Shown one piece after another: positions 7,271 to 16,419 of a stretch of 64,000 nucleotides of DNA (within the stretch, counting starts at the first letter, position 1; every line of letters begins with the position of its first letter). A program made the translations under genes and the position numbers. Origin of the DNA: Chryseobacterium elymi (GTDB lineage Bacteria; Bacteroidota; Bacteroidia; Flavobacteriales; Weeksellaceae); NCBI RefSeq assembly GCF_003385495.1, contig NZ_QNUH01000005.1, positions 1-64,000 on the forward strand. Direction: 5' to 3'. The notes beneath the pieces were generated by a model, which worked only from the letters and a program-made list of their open reading frames with translations, searched no databases and had not been told where the DNA came from.

Positions 7271-9376
7271 ATGAAGAAGAAAGTGCTTTCCGTTCTATCA
7301 TTATCCATTGCCTTTTGGATGAATGCACAAGAAAAAGATTCTCTTAATAAAAATAAAATAGAGGAAGTTGTTATCACGGGACAGTACACGCAGCAGTCCA
7401 TCAATAAATCAATATATAAAGTTGAAGTTATAGATGCCCAGCAGATCAAAAATATGGCAGCTACCAATGTTGCAGATGTTTTAAATCAAAGTCTTAATAT
7501 TCAGATTACACCGGACACCCGGTCGGGAAACTCTACAGCCAATATGATGGGGCTTGATGGCAATTATGTAAAAGTACTGATAGATAATATTCCCGTAGTA
7601 GGTGATACAGGATTAGGAAGTAATATTGACCTTACGAAACTTTCACTGAATAATGTAGAGAGAATTGAAGTGGTAAAAGGAAGCATGGGAGTAGAATATG
7701 GTAACGGAGCAGTAGCCGGAGTTATCAATATTATCACCAAAAAAAGCAATACAAAAAAGGTAAGTGTTAGAGCTTCTCTGCAGGAAGAAACCGTAAGGGA
7801 TAATTACGACCTGAAGAAAAAAGGAAACGGAAGGCATATTCAGAACCTTAATGTAGACTATAATATTGATAATAACTGGTTTGCCAATATCAGCTTTAAT
7901 CATAACCAGTTTATGGGCTATGAAGGAGAGAGCAAAGGTTATAAATATTTTGAAAGAGATAATAAAAGAGGCTTTGAATGGAACCCGAAAGATCAGTACG
8001 ATGCCTCTGCACTAATACGGTATTCAAAAAATAAAACTTCTTTCTACTACAAACTGTCTTACCTGTACGAAAAATTCAATTTCTATAATCCGGAAGTTAA
8101 CAGGATTCCCCTGAACGATGGAATGGGAGGTGCACTTTACGAAAGTATAGACCGGGAATATAATACCAAACGATGGGCCCATCAGTTTAATATTCAGACC
8201 AGTATTGGGAGTATCCGCTATATGGGAGATTTTTCTTACCAGAACCAGGACAGAAAATACCAGGATTATAATTACGATATTCCCAACAGATCTGTCAGAA
8301 TCAGCAGGGAAGACACATCTTATTACAAGACAGATGTCATCTATTCAAGAGGAATGTTCAGTAATTTTCTCAATAATAAGACATTCGATTTCCAGCTTGG
8401 TTACGAATTGGATTATACCAATGGATATGCAGCTTTGATTGCCGGAGATTTCTTTGGTGAAGCCGTGAAAAGGAAAATTTTCACCTATTCCAACTTCCTT
8501 TCTGCAGAATGGAATATTTCAGACCGTTTTTCTGTAAGGCCGGGTGCAAGACTATCCGTCAGTGAAAATTTTGACAACCAGTTTAATTATTCACTTTCAG
8601 CAAGATATAAAACTTCTGAAAATTCCAATTTAAGGGCTGTGGCAGGTACTGCAAACCGTTTCCCTACCTACGATGAGCTTTATACATATTTCGTGAATAT
8701 CAATCACGATGTACAGGGAAACCCTGATCTGAATCCTGAAAAAGGCTTTTCAGCAGGCGCTTTCTGGGACCAGAATTTTTCAGCAAACGACTGGAAAATT
8801 GGGTACAGCGTTAATGCATTATATCTGGACGTACGGGACAGAATAGAAATGGTACTCGTAAAAGATCCCTCTACCTACAAGTATATGAATATGGACAAGT
8901 ACAGAAACATGCTGTTCTCTGCCAATATAGACTTTAAAAAAGACCAGCTGGCCTTATCCTTAAGAGGATCTGTAAGCGGGACTTCAGTATCCCTGAATTC
9001 ATTAAATCATGCATCACCTACAGATTACCAATACCTTGTTCAGGCAGGAGCGTCGGCAAATTATAAATTGAAAAATACCAAAACGGGTTTTGCCCTTTAC
9101 TATAAATATACCGGTCCGGGAAGAAATTATGTGCTGGAAAGTGAAGGTACAGGCTTCAGACTGGGAAAAACAGATGATTTCCATATGATGGACTTTATTG
9201 TAAGCCAGCCATTCTGGAAAGATCATATGGAACTTTCTGTAGGAGTGAAAAATATATTTGATGTAACGACTATTAACACAACCGCTACTGCCGGAACTGC
9301 CCATAACGGAGCGACTGACCGTCTTAATCTGTATTACGGAAGAAGTTATTTCGCGAGATTAATCTATCAATTCTAA
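7271..9376 (+). CDS. hmuR: TonB-dependent outer-membrane receptor, probably for heme/hemoprotein (HmuR-like)
   Basis: An outer-membrane receptor of 701 residues. The signal peptide ends WMNAQ. A TonB-box-like EEVVITGQ follows at ~30. The plug domain covers ~50-155 (IYKVEVIDAQQIKNMAATNVADVLNQ, VLIDNIPVVGD, and VERIEVVKGSMGVEYGNGAVAGVINIIT). The C-terminal beta-barrel ends with an aromatic residue (ARLIYQF). Size and plug resemble the heme/hemoglobin and siderophore receptor class. The heme assignment comes mainly from the operon: a HmuY lipoprotein starts 12 bp downstream, then a HmuTUV importer and a HemS-type protein. Transport would be driven by TonB-ExbBD. The Fur-like promoter predicts induction when iron is scarce. 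Confidence 0.85.
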   Translation: MKKKVLSVLSLSIAFWMNAQEKDSLNKNKIEEVVITGQYTQQSINKSIYKVEVIDAQQIKNMAATNVADVLNQSLNIQITPDTRSGNSTANMMGLDGNYVKVLIDNIPVVGDTGLGSNIDLTKLSLNNVERIEVVKGSMGVEYGNGAVAGVINIITKKSNTKKVSVRASLQEETVRDNYDLKKKGNGRHIQNLNVDYNIDNNWFANISFNHNQFMGYEGESKGYKYFERDNKRGFEWNPKDQYDASALIRYSKNKTSFYYKLSYLYEKFNFYNPEVNRIPLNDGMGGALYESIDREYNTKRWAHQFNIQTSIGSIRYMGDFSYQNQDRKYQDYNYDIPNRSVRISREDTSYYKTDVIYSRGMFSNFLNNKTFDFQLGYELDYTNGYAALIAGDFFGEAVKRKIFTYSNFLSAEWNISDRFSVRPGARLSVSENFDNQFNYSLSARYKTSENSNLRAVAGTANRFPTYDELYTYFVNINHDVQGNPDLNPEKGFSAGAFWDQNFSANDWKIGYSVNALYLDVRDRIEMVLVKDPSTYKYMNMDKYRNMLFSANIDFKKDQLALSLRGSVSGTSVSLNSLNHASPTDYQYLVQAGASANYKLKNTKTGFALYYKYTGPGRNYVLESEGTGFRLGKTDDFHMMDFIVSQPFWKDHMELSVGVKNIFDVTTINTTATAGTAHNGATDRLNLYYGRSYFARLIYQF

Positions 9377-9388
9377 AAAGCTACCCTT

Positions 9389-10498
9389 ATGAACTATTTA
9401 AAAATATTCGCCCTTTTCTCAGCTGTTGCTTTACAGTCCTGTGTTTCGGCTGATGAAGATCCTGTTCCGGCACCGCCAATTACCGGATCTGTAGTAGAAG
9501 TAAAGGTAGGAGGCGCTACCGAACCCAATCAGGTCTGGATAGACTTAAGTGATTATGAAAAGCCTTCTGTCAATAAAAGAACAGACTGGGATCTTGGTTT
9601 CTATACCGGAGATGGATTTCATGTAGTGATCAACAGCTCTCTTGCTATGACAGTGGCAAAAGTACCTAATAAAACGGATATTAAAACAGTAACAGAAGCC
9701 GACGTTGCCACCCTTAAAGGAAGCATAATGGTTGGGACATTTGATCCGGCCAATATGCAATACATTGATCATCCTGACGGGAATTTCCTTACCCAGACCT
9801 CAGGAATTGAACCTATTAAGGAAAATGATGCGGAAAATCCTGTGTATCTGTTAAATCTTGGAAGAGATATTCCGTCTTCTGATAATATCGGGCCAGGCTC
9901 AGTTAACTTATCCGGCGCTGCCAGGGGCTGGAAAAAAATTCAGATTTTCAGAGCATTAAACGGGTATAAAATACGCTATGCTGATGTAGGAAATACAACG
10001 AGTTACAGTGAGTATTTCATACCAAAAGATACAGATTATAATTTTACTTTTTTCAGTTTCAATGCTGGGATGCCGGTGAAAATTCAGCCTAAGAAAAAAA
10101 ATTGGGACCTTGGCTTTACCACATTTACCAATGAAGTGTTTACAGCGCCCGGTGTAAGTGCCGGAAGTTATTTCTTTGCGGATTTTGTGGTAACAAATAC
10201 CCTTAACGGAGTAGGAGTATACCAGGTAACTGCGGCAGGGAATCTTGATCAGGCTTACAATTCATTTAAATTAGGAGATGTGGATCAGTCAAAGTTTATA
10301 TTTAATGATCAGAGGGCTCTTGGTGATAAATGGAGAACCACTACGGGAACAGCAGATAATCCACAGCCACATGTTTATGCAGACCGTTTTTTTGTCCTGA
10401 AAGATGCTGAAGGCTTTTATTTTAAGCTAAGATTTAATACCATGAAAAGCGAAGACGGGCACCGCGGCACTACCAATTTCGAGTTTGACCCTTTATAA
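9389..10498 (+). CDS. hmuY: HmuY family heme-binding lipoprotein
   Basis: A lipoprotein of 369 residues with lipobox LQSC (Cys18), followed by an acidic and Pro-rich linker that suits surface exposure. The HmuY domain carries the hallmark WDLGF motifs at W67 (RTDWDLGFYTGDGFHVVIN) and W239 (KNWDLGFTTFTNEVF). In Porphyromonas gingivalis, HmuY captures heme and passes it to the receptor HmuR. The gene starts 12 bp after the receptor gene, so the same role is likely. It is longer than the ~216-residue P. gingivalis protein, as is usual in Flavobacteriia. The heme ligands cannot be assigned by eye. Confidence 0.82.
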   Translation: MNYLKIFALFSAVALQSCVSADEDPVPAPPITGSVVEVKVGGATEPNQVWIDLSDYEKPSVNKRTDWDLGFYTGDGFHVVINSSLAMTVAKVPNKTDIKTVTEADVATLKGSIMVGTFDPANMQYIDHPDGNFLTQTSGIEPIKENDAENPVYLLNLGRDIPSSDNIGPGSVNLSGAARGWKKIQIFRALNGYKIRYADVGNTTSYSEYFIPKDTDYNFTFFSFNAGMPVKIQPKKKNWDLGFTTFTNEVFTAPGVSAGSYFFADFVVTNTLNGVGVYQVTAAGNLDQAYNSFKLGDVDQSKFIFNDQRALGDKWRTTTGTADNPQPHVYADRFFVLKDAEGFYFKLRFNTMKSEDGHRGTTNFEFDPL

Positions 10499-10518
10499 TA
10501 ATCAAATAATAGTATATC

Positions 10519-11397
10519 ATGAAAAAATTAATCCTTGCAGCTTCCATTCTGATGGCAGTATATTCATGCAAAAAAGCAGAAAGTGCTAAGACAGAAAATG
10601 GAACAGAGACCTCTTCTGAAGCTCCGAAAACGAATAACAAAATCGTTACCCTGAGCGGTGGAATCACAGAAATTGTAAGCGCGCTGGGCCACGAAAAAGA
10701 AATTGTAGGAACAGATGTTACCAGCACCTATCCTTCAACATTAAAAGCTACGGCCAAAGACCTTGGACACGTAAGATCCATGACAATCGAGCCGATTATG
10801 GCGGTAAGTCCAACTTTGATTTTAGCTTCAGAAAAAGATATCAACCCTGAATTGATGGCTAAAATCAAGTCTTCAGGAATCCAGGCTGAGATTTTCAAGC
10901 AGGAATACACGGTAGAAGGAACTAAAAAGCTTATCGCTGATGTAGCTAAAGCAGTAGGAAATACAGATTATCAGAAATTAAACGATAAAATCGATGCTGA
11001 TCTGAAACAAATTCAGCCTATCGCTAAAAAGCCAAAAGTATTGTTCATCTACGCAAGAGGAAACATGCTGATGGTTTCAGGTAAAAATACACCTATGGCC
11101 TCTCTAATCGGCCTTGCTGGTGGAGAAAATGCAGTGAACGATTTTGAAGATTTCAAGCCATTGACACCAGAGGCTGTTGTAAAAGCTAATCCTGATATTT
11201 TATTCTTCTTTGAAACAGGACTTCAGGGTGCCGGCGGAAACGAAGGAGCTCTTAAAATGCCGGGCGTAGCACAGACCAACGCAGGTAAAAACAAAAAGAT
11301 CATTGCAATGGACGGAGGATTGGTTTCAGGTTTCGGGCCTAGACTGGGAGAAGCAGCAGTAGCATTAAACAAACTTTTAATTGAGAACACAAAGTAA
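10519..11397 (+). CDS. hmuT: Heme ABC transporter substrate-binding lipoprotein
   Basis: A lipoprotein of 292 residues (lipobox AVYSC, Cys17) of the periplasmic-binding-protein family used for siderophores, B12 and heme. The fold begins KIVTLSGGITEIVSALGHEKEIVGTDVTSTYP, and the second lobe carries PKVLFIYARGNMLMVSGKNTPMASLIGLAGGENAV. The SGGITEIVSALG start is typical of HmuT-like heme binders. It should bind heme in the periplasm and hand it to the permease. The gene overlaps the permease gene by 17 bp, which indicates tight translational coupling. Confidence 0.88.
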   Translation: MKKLILAASILMAVYSCKKAESAKTENGTETSSEAPKTNNKIVTLSGGITEIVSALGHEKEIVGTDVTSTYPSTLKATAKDLGHVRSMTIEPIMAVSPTLILASEKDINPELMAKIKSSGIQAEIFKQEYTVEGTKKLIADVAKAVGNTDYQKLNDKIDADLKQIQPIAKKPKVLFIYARGNMLMVSGKNTPMASLIGLAGGENAVNDFEDFKPLTPEAVVKANPDILFFFETGLQGAGGNEGALKMPGVAQTNAGKNKKIIAMDGGLVSGFGPRLGEAAVALNKLLIENTK

Positions 11398-12421
11398 ACT
11401 ATACTTTTATCTGACTATAGGTGCCGTACTGCTAGCTATTATAGCGGTACTGGCACTTAATACAGGAGTCTACGATTTTGGAGGAACATCAGCCTTCAAA
11501 GTTCTATGGCACTATATAAAAGGTGATCCGGGCTTATCTTTAAGCGATCAATATGTGATTTGGGAGGTAAGAGCATCGAGAATTGTCATGGCCATTCTGA
11601 TTGGGAGCATGCTTGCTGTCTCAGGGACAAGTCTGCAGGGGTTGTTTAAAAATCCGTTAGCGACCGGTGAAGCAATAGGTTTAACTTCCGGAGCTACACT
11701 ACTTGCGGCAATTGCCATTGTTTTAGGAGGGCATTTCAAACAATATCTTCCTGAAGTGATTCAGTTTTCACTGGTTGGTATTTCCGCTTTTTTAGGAGCC
11801 TTACTGGCTATGATGCTTGTTTACAGGATCTCTACCAGCGCAGGAAAAACCAATGTTGTCATGATGCTGTTAAGCGGTGTGGCCATTACATCTATCGGCT
11901 TTTCTATTACAGGATTCCTTATTTATATATCAAAAGATGAACAGTTAAGAGATCTTACGTTCTGGAATATGGGAAGTTTAGCCGCTGCCACCTGGACCAA
12001 GAATATTGTTTTGGCTGTAGTGATTGTTATTTCTTACTCAATTTTGCTTCCAAAAGGAAAAGCGCTGAATGCGATGATGTTAGGAGAAAGAGATGCTCAG
12101 CATTTAGGAATCAACGTTGAAAAACTGAAAAAGCAGATTGTGATTATTACCTCTTTGATGATAGGAACCTGTGTGGCATTTTCAGGAACCATTGGTTTTG
12201 TAGGTCTTATCGTACCTTATATTTTAAGACTTTTATTTAAATCAAATTATGTTTTCATTTTACCGTTGTCAGCTGTTTTGGGAAGTGTTTTACTGTTGAT
12301 AGCTGATACATTCAGCCGCAGCATTGTGGCACCATCAGAATTGCCCATCGGTATTTTGACTTCCCTGATCGGAGGACCCATTTTTATCGCTATTTTAATT
12401 AAATTTAAAAAATCACTCTAA
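11381..12421 (+). CDS. hmuU: Heme ABC transporter permease (FecCD family)
   Basis: An inner-membrane permease of 346 residues with about ten hydrophobic segments, the normal FecCD/BtuC size. Family signatures are visible: RASRIVMAILIGSMLAVSGTSLQGLFKNPLATGEAIGLTSGA near residue 65, VVMMLLSGVAIT, and the coupling-helix region MMLGERDAQHLGIN. GFVGLIVPYILRLLF and the PSELPIGILTSLIGGPIFI end are also present. It forms the channel for heme entry into the cytoplasm. The start overlaps hmuT by 17 bp, and the stop overlaps the next start as TAATG. Confidence 0.9.
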   Translation: MRTQSKLYFYLTIGAVLLAIIAVLALNTGVYDFGGTSAFKVLWHYIKGDPGLSLSDQYVIWEVRASRIVMAILIGSMLAVSGTSLQGLFKNPLATGEAIGLTSGATLLAAIAIVLGGHFKQYLPEVIQFSLVGISAFLGALLAMMLVYRISTSAGKTNVVMMLLSGVAITSIGFSITGFLIYISKDEQLRDLTFWNMGSLAAATWTKNIVLAVVIVISYSILLPKGKALNAMMLGERDAQHLGINVEKLKKQIVIITSLMIGTCVAFSGTIGFVGLIVPYILRLLFKSNYVFILPLSAVLGSVLLLIADTFSRSIVAPSELPIGILTSLIGGPIFIAILIKFKKSL

Positions 12422-13194
12422 TGATAAAAGCGCATCAGATCAATTATCTTCACAAGGATTTCCATATTCTTGAGGGCGTTGATGTCTCTTTAGGGTATGG
12501 CGAATTTTTAGCGATTGTAGGACCCAACGGAGCCGGGAAATCAAGCCTTCTCAGTGTTTTAGCCAATGAAATAAGACAGGGAAAACAGGAGGTTTTATTT
12601 AAGGAAAAATCCATTTCAGACTGGGAAGTGAAAGTATTATCTCAGCATAAGTCTAAATTTTCACAGCATAATTCCAACGAGATTCCTCTGGACGTAAAAG
12701 ACGTGGTCATGATGGGACGTTACCCGTACTTTGATTCACAGCCACGCAAAGAAGATCTTGAAGCGGCCAATAAACTGATGTATGAAACGGATGTTTATCA
12801 CCTGAAAGACAGAGAATACAATACACTATCCGGAGGAGAAAAACAGCGTGTCCATCTTTCAAGAGTAATGGCCCAGCTGGAAAATGAGATTGCTCATAAA
12901 CTGGTATTTCTGGATGAGCCTTTGAATAATTTAGATATAAAACATCAGTACAAAGCTTTAGAGATTATTAAGAATTTCACTAAAAAGGCCAACAGTGCTA
13001 TTGTTGTATTGCATGATCTGAACCTTGCTGCACAATTTGCAGATAAAATTTTATTAATGAAATCAGGAAAGGTTTCCGCATACGGAACACCACAGGAAGT
13101 ATTTACTGCTGAAACGATCAGCCAGGCGTACAATTTTCCGTGCACCATTTGCGGACACCCTATTACCAATAACCCAATGATCATTTTTGGATAA
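12421..13194 (+). CDS. hmuV: Heme ABC transporter ATP-binding protein
   Basis: An ATPase of 257 residues. Walker A is GPNGAGKS at ~33-40, the Q-loop follows around SQHKSKFSQHNS, the ABC signature is LSGGEKQRVHLS, and Walker B is LVFLDEPLNNLD followed by the switch His in VLHDLNLA. It matches the HmuV/FhuC/BtuD group that powers FecCD permeases. It would couple ATP hydrolysis to heme import. The start codon shares one base with the hmuU stop. The C-terminus has a short Cys pair (PCTICGHP), whose role I cannot tell. Confidence 0.92.
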   Translation: MIKAHQINYLHKDFHILEGVDVSLGYGEFLAIVGPNGAGKSSLLSVLANEIRQGKQEVLFKEKSISDWEVKVLSQHKSKFSQHNSNEIPLDVKDVVMMGRYPYFDSQPRKEDLEAANKLMYETDVYHLKDREYNTLSGGEKQRVHLSRVMAQLENEIAHKLVFLDEPLNNLDIKHQYKALEIIKNFTKKANSAIVVLHDLNLAAQFADKILLMKSGKVSAYGTPQEVFTAETISQAYNFPCTICGHPITNNPMIIFG

Positions 13195-13196
13195 CC

Positions 13197-13847
13197 ATGG
13201 AAAAAGATGAACTAAAAATCCTTGCGCAGAATCTTGCCAATCCACAAGGAGAAAAAGGCATAGAGATTGGCGAGATGATGAACGCTACCAACATCAGCAT
13301 GACATTGGAAAGCATTAAAACGCTTTTAATAGAAGATGATGAACATATCCTTGAAATAGGCCACGGCAATGCCGGACACCTTAAAAATATTTTAAGCAGA
13401 GCCCAAAATCTGAAATATACGGGAGTAGATATTTCTGAAACCATGTACAATGAAGCCAGAAAGCTGAACAAAGACTTTGAAAGCCAGGCTGATTTTGTAT
13501 TGTATGAAGGAAAAAAACTTCCTTTTGAAGACAAATCTTTTGATAAGATATTTACAGTCAATACCGTGTATTTCTGGGAAGATCCGGTTGAATTTCTCAA
13601 TGAGATCCACAGGGTTTTAAAAAAGGGTGGGACTTTCGTTCTTACGTTCGGACAGAAAAAATTCATGGAAAGACTGCCGTTTACAGAATATGATTTTACC
13701 ATGTACAGCAACAGCGAAATGGAGCAGCTTGTTTCCAAAAGCCACTTCAAGAGAATGAAAATTTCTGAAAAAGAAGAAGATATACAAAGCAAATCAGGAA
13801 ACGAAACCATCCATAGAATTTATACAGTTTTAACCATAAAAAAATAA
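13197..13847 (+). CDS. Class I SAM-dependent methyltransferase within the heme operon
   Basis: A soluble protein of 216 residues with a Rossmann methyltransferase core. Motif I is ILEIGHGNAGHL (~57-68), the acidic loop YTGVDISETMYNEA follows, then motif II FDKIFTVNTVYFW and post-motif LNEIHRVLKKGGTFVLTF. It resembles the Methyltransf_11 group. The substrate is unknown. It starts 2 bp after hmuV and ends 4 bp before hmuS, so it is surely co-expressed with heme uptake. It lacks the Cys motif of radical SAM enzymes such as ChuW. A role in tetrapyrrole modification or in handling a heme product is possible but unproven. Confidence 0.8.
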   Translation: MEKDELKILAQNLANPQGEKGIEIGEMMNATNISMTLESIKTLLIEDDEHILEIGHGNAGHLKNILSRAQNLKYTGVDISETMYNEARKLNKDFESQADFVLYEGKKLPFEDKSFDKIFTVNTVYFWEDPVEFLNEIHRVLKKGGTFVLTFGQKKFMERLPFTEYDFTMYSNSEMEQLVSKSHFKRMKISEKEEDIQSKSGNETIHRIYTVLTIKK

Positions 13848-13851
13848 AATA

Positions 13852-14880
13852 ATGAGCACATTAGTTAATGATTTAAAGGAAAAATGGGAAGCTCTGAAAG
13901 CAGAAAATCCACATATAAGAATAAGAAATGCTGCAACACAGCTGAGCGTAAGTGAAGCAGAACTACTGGTAACAAGCATAGGTGAAGGAGTAACGGTACT
14001 TAAACCTGAGTTTCCTGCTATCCTTACCGAAGCAGAAAAGTTAGGCAAAGTAATGGCGCTTACCCGCAATGACGAATGTGTGCACGAAAGAAAAGGAATC
14101 TACCAGAACGGTGATTTCAGCAGTCCTCATGCACAGCTTTTCGTAGGAGAGGATATCGATCTTAGAATATTTCTTAACCACTGGAAATCTGCGTTTGCAG
14201 TAGTGGAGGGAGACAAAAAAAGTCTTCAGTTCTTCGGGAAAGACGGTCTTGCCCTTCATAAGATTTACCTGACCAAAAACAGTGATGAAGCTGCTTTCGA
14301 TGCCATTGTAGAGAAATTCAGAGCTGAAGACCAGAGCCAGGCTTTTACTGTCGAAGCTGTAGCACCAAAAGCCCCTGAAAAGGCAGATTCTGAGATTGAT
14401 ACCGAAGGATTCAAAAAAGCATGGACAGAATTAAAAGATACCCACGATTTCTTTATGATGACAAGAAAATTCGGGGTAAGCAGAACCCAGGCACTGAGAC
14501 TGGCTCCGGAAGGATTTGCTAAAAAGATAGATAATTCTAAAGTGGTTAATGTTCTGGAAGATGCTTCAGAAAAGAATATTCCCATCATGGTATTCGTTGG
14601 AAACAGAGGAATTATCCAGATCCATACAGGAAATGTGAAGAAAACACTTTGGCACCAGCAGTGGTTCAATGTAATGGATCCGGATTTCAATTTACATTTG
14701 GATGTTACGAAAATTGCAGAAGCATGGATCGTTAAGAAGCCCACTGAAGACGGGGAAGTAACGGCTATTGAAGTATTCAATAAAGAAGGAGATTTCATCG
14801 TTCAGTTCTTCGGAAAAAGAAAACCTGGAATTCCTGAGCTGCAGGAGTGGAAAGATTTAGTAGCAGAATTAGAGAAATAA
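13852..14880 (+). CDS. hmuS: HemS/ChuS-type cytoplasmic heme-binding/degrading protein
   Basis: A protein of 342 residues with the two tandem repeats of the HemS/ChuS family: repeat 1 at ~10-155 (IRIRNAATQLSVSEAELLVT, LGKVMALTRNDECVHERKGIY), repeat 2 at ~185-342 (IMVFVGNRGIIQIHTGNVKK, FNLHLDVTKIAEAWIVKKPTEDG). His198 in KDTHDFF aligns by context with the axial heme ligand His193 of E. coli ChuS. His78 lies in the N-terminal repeat. The family binds imported heme and, in ChuS, breaks it down to release iron. The symbol follows the operon; unlike P. gingivalis HmuS it is not a CobN-like chelatase. Confidence 0.88.
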   Translation: MSTLVNDLKEKWEALKAENPHIRIRNAATQLSVSEAELLVTSIGEGVTVLKPEFPAILTEAEKLGKVMALTRNDECVHERKGIYQNGDFSSPHAQLFVGEDIDLRIFLNHWKSAFAVVEGDKKSLQFFGKDGLALHKIYLTKNSDEAAFDAIVEKFRAEDQSQAFTVEAVAPKAPEKADSEIDTEGFKKAWTELKDTHDFFMMTRKFGVSRTQALRLAPEGFAKKIDNSKVVNVLEDASEKNIPIMVFVGNRGIIQIHTGNVKKTLWHQQWFNVMDPDFNLHLDVTKIAEAWIVKKPTEDGEVTAIEVFNKEGDFIVQFFGKRKPGIPELQEWKDLVAELEK

Positions 14881-14900
14881 ATAGTTAGATGATTTTGAAT

Positions 14901-14940
14901 GGGCCGTTTTGTTTTTTTATTCAAGGCGGCCTTTTGTTTT
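14901..14940 (+). terminator. Terminator of the heme operon
   Basis: GGCCGTTTTG and CAAGGCGGCC form a ten-pair stem with two G-U pairs, followed by TTTTGTTTTT. It begins about 20 bp after the hmuS stop codon. Confidence 0.65.
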
Positions 14941-14993
14941 TAAAGCAGATCGCTGGATTTCCCTGAGAAAAGGTAAATTTGATTTGCAAGCTT

Positions 14994-15206
14994 TTTAAAC
15001 CACAAAAGTCACAAAAGCTTATTAAACACTTTAGTTATTTTAAGTTTAATACATCGTGTATATGAAGTACACTTAAGTTCTGTAAAAATCTTTGATTTTT
15101 TGCTTATATGTTCTTATGGTTTTCAAAATATTAAAACTTTTTTAAAACTAAAGTGTGCTAAAGTGTTTAAATCAATTAAAAACTTTTGTGACTTTTGTGG
15201 TTTAAA
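14994..15206. repeat. Long imperfect inverted repeat (intergenic element)
   Basis: The left arm at 14994-15034 carries AAACCACAAAAGTCACAAAAG and AAACACTTTAG. The right arm at 15158-15206 carries their complements CTAAAGTGTTT and CTTTTGTGACTTTTGTGGTTT. About 120 bp of AT-rich sequence separates them. No ORF lies inside. It fills the 389-bp gap between hmuS and the ChaN-like gene and looks like a miniature intergenic repeat element. I see no target-site duplication that I can confirm. Confidence 0.7.
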
Positions 15207-15269
15207 TCAGCGTAAAATCTGTAATATTTGTAAAAAGCATTTGTGTAATTTGTATTTAAATAAATAAAA

Positions 15270-16142
15270 ATGAAAAATATTTTCATAGCCGTTTTGCTGG
15301 CAGGTTTTTGTTCGTTAAGCGGACAGGATTTCAAAGCTTACCAGTTTTATGACAAGAAAGGGAAGGAAGTAAAAGCAGATAAGCTAATCAAAGAGCTGGC
15401 TGAATATGATGTTGTTTTCTTTGGGGAAAATCACAACAGCTCTATCAATCACTGGCTTCAGCTGAAAGTGACGGAAGGCTTGTTCCAAAAGAAAAACGGC
15501 CAGATTATTTTAGGTGCTGAAATGTTTGAAAGAGATAACCAGGATCAGCTGAATCAATATTTAAACGGGAAGTTCGATGCCAAAACATTAAAGGACTCCG
15601 CCAGATTGTGGAATAATTATGCAACAGATTACAAACCGATCGTTGATTTTGCTAAAACTAAAAAGCTGAGCTTTATCGCCACGAATATTCCAAGAAGATA
15701 TGCTTCTCAGACTGCAAAAGAAGGATTGGAATCTTTGAATACATTAAGTGATAAAGAGAAAGCTTATATTGCTCAGCTTCCCATTAAAGTAACATTGGAT
15801 ACTCCCGGTTATCAGGAAATGAAGGCGATGATGGGTGACCATGCCGAAGGGACAAAAGTGATGAACTTCATTTCGGCACAAGCTACAAAAGATGCTACCA
15901 TGGCTGAATCTATCCTGAAAAGCATGCAGGCCGGGAAAACTTTTATCCATTACAACGGAAACTATCACAGTAAGGAATTCGGTGGGATCTACTGGTATAT
16001 CAAGCAAAAGAACCCGAACCTTAAAATGGCGGTGATCTCAGTTTTTGAATCTGAAGATCCTGAGCTGAAAGTTCCTGCAAAAGAATATATCCCGACAGAC
16101 TTCAACCTGATCATTCCTGCAGATATGACGAAAACATTTTAA
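15270..16142 (+). CDS. ChaN-family heme/iron-regulated protein
   Basis: An exported protein of 290 residues. The signal peptide is followed by SGQ at ~19. The PF04187 (ChaN, iron-regulated lipoprotein) signatures are clear: YDVVFFGENHNSSINHWLQLKVTEGL near residue 48, ILGAEMFERDNQDQLNQYL, and AGKTFIHYNGNYHSKEFGGIYWYIKQ. It is probably periplasmic and lacks a lipobox Cys. Campylobacter ChaN binds a heme pair, and related folds occur in TIKI/TraB-like peptidases, so binding or hydrolysis are both possible. It lies next to the heme operon on the same strand but behind a terminator and a 390-bp repeat region. Confidence 0.8.
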   Translation: MKNIFIAVLLAGFCSLSGQDFKAYQFYDKKGKEVKADKLIKELAEYDVVFFGENHNSSINHWLQLKVTEGLFQKKNGQIILGAEMFERDNQDQLNQYLNGKFDAKTLKDSARLWNNYATDYKPIVDFAKTKKLSFIATNIPRRYASQTAKEGLESLNTLSDKEKAYIAQLPIKVTLDTPGYQEMKAMMGDHAEGTKVMNFISAQATKDATMAESILKSMQAGKTFIHYNGNYHSKEFGGIYWYIKQKNPNLKMAVISVFESEDPELKVPAKEYIPTDFNLIIPADMTKTF

Positions 16143-16187
16143 ATTCTTAGGTTCTTCCTGATGACCAGATTTTTTATAACAAAATAG

Positions 16188-16268
16188 AGGCTTCGACTCC
16201 GCTCAGCCTGACAACGCTAATACTAGTCACAATAGTATCGACTGTCAGGCTGAGCGAAGTCGAAGCCT
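16188..16268. repeat. REP-like inverted repeat, copy 1
   Basis: Two 26-bp arms (16188-16213 and 16243-16268) differ at one position and share the core GCTTCGACTCCGCTCAGC. A ~29-bp loop separates them. A related copy lies at 50795-50862. Placed after a stop codon, it may act as a transcript 3' hairpin. Confidence 0.8.
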
Positions 16269-16313
16269 TTAGCTCATAATCTATATGTAATAAACCCCTT
16301 TAAAATTCAATAG

Positions 16314-16335
16314 AAACGGGCTTTAGCCCGTTTAA
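16314..16335 (+). terminator. Compact terminator hairpin
   Basis: AAACGGGCT and AGCCCGTTT arms with a TT loop are followed by AATTTTA. It lies between the ChaN-like and deformylase-like genes. Confidence 0.5.
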
Positions 16336-16394
16336 TTTTATGAAAATATCCAAACAAAGGCTTCAGCTCAATTAGATGTTTGAAACACATTAGC

Positions 16395-16402
16395 TATCTT
16401 TG
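16395..16402 (+). promoter_or_regulatory. -7 element of the deformylase-like gene
   Basis: TATCTTTG matches TAnnTTTG, 17 bp before the start codon at 16420. No convincing -33 element was found. Confidence 0.4.
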
Positions 16403-16419
16403 TCTCACAAATTATAAAA

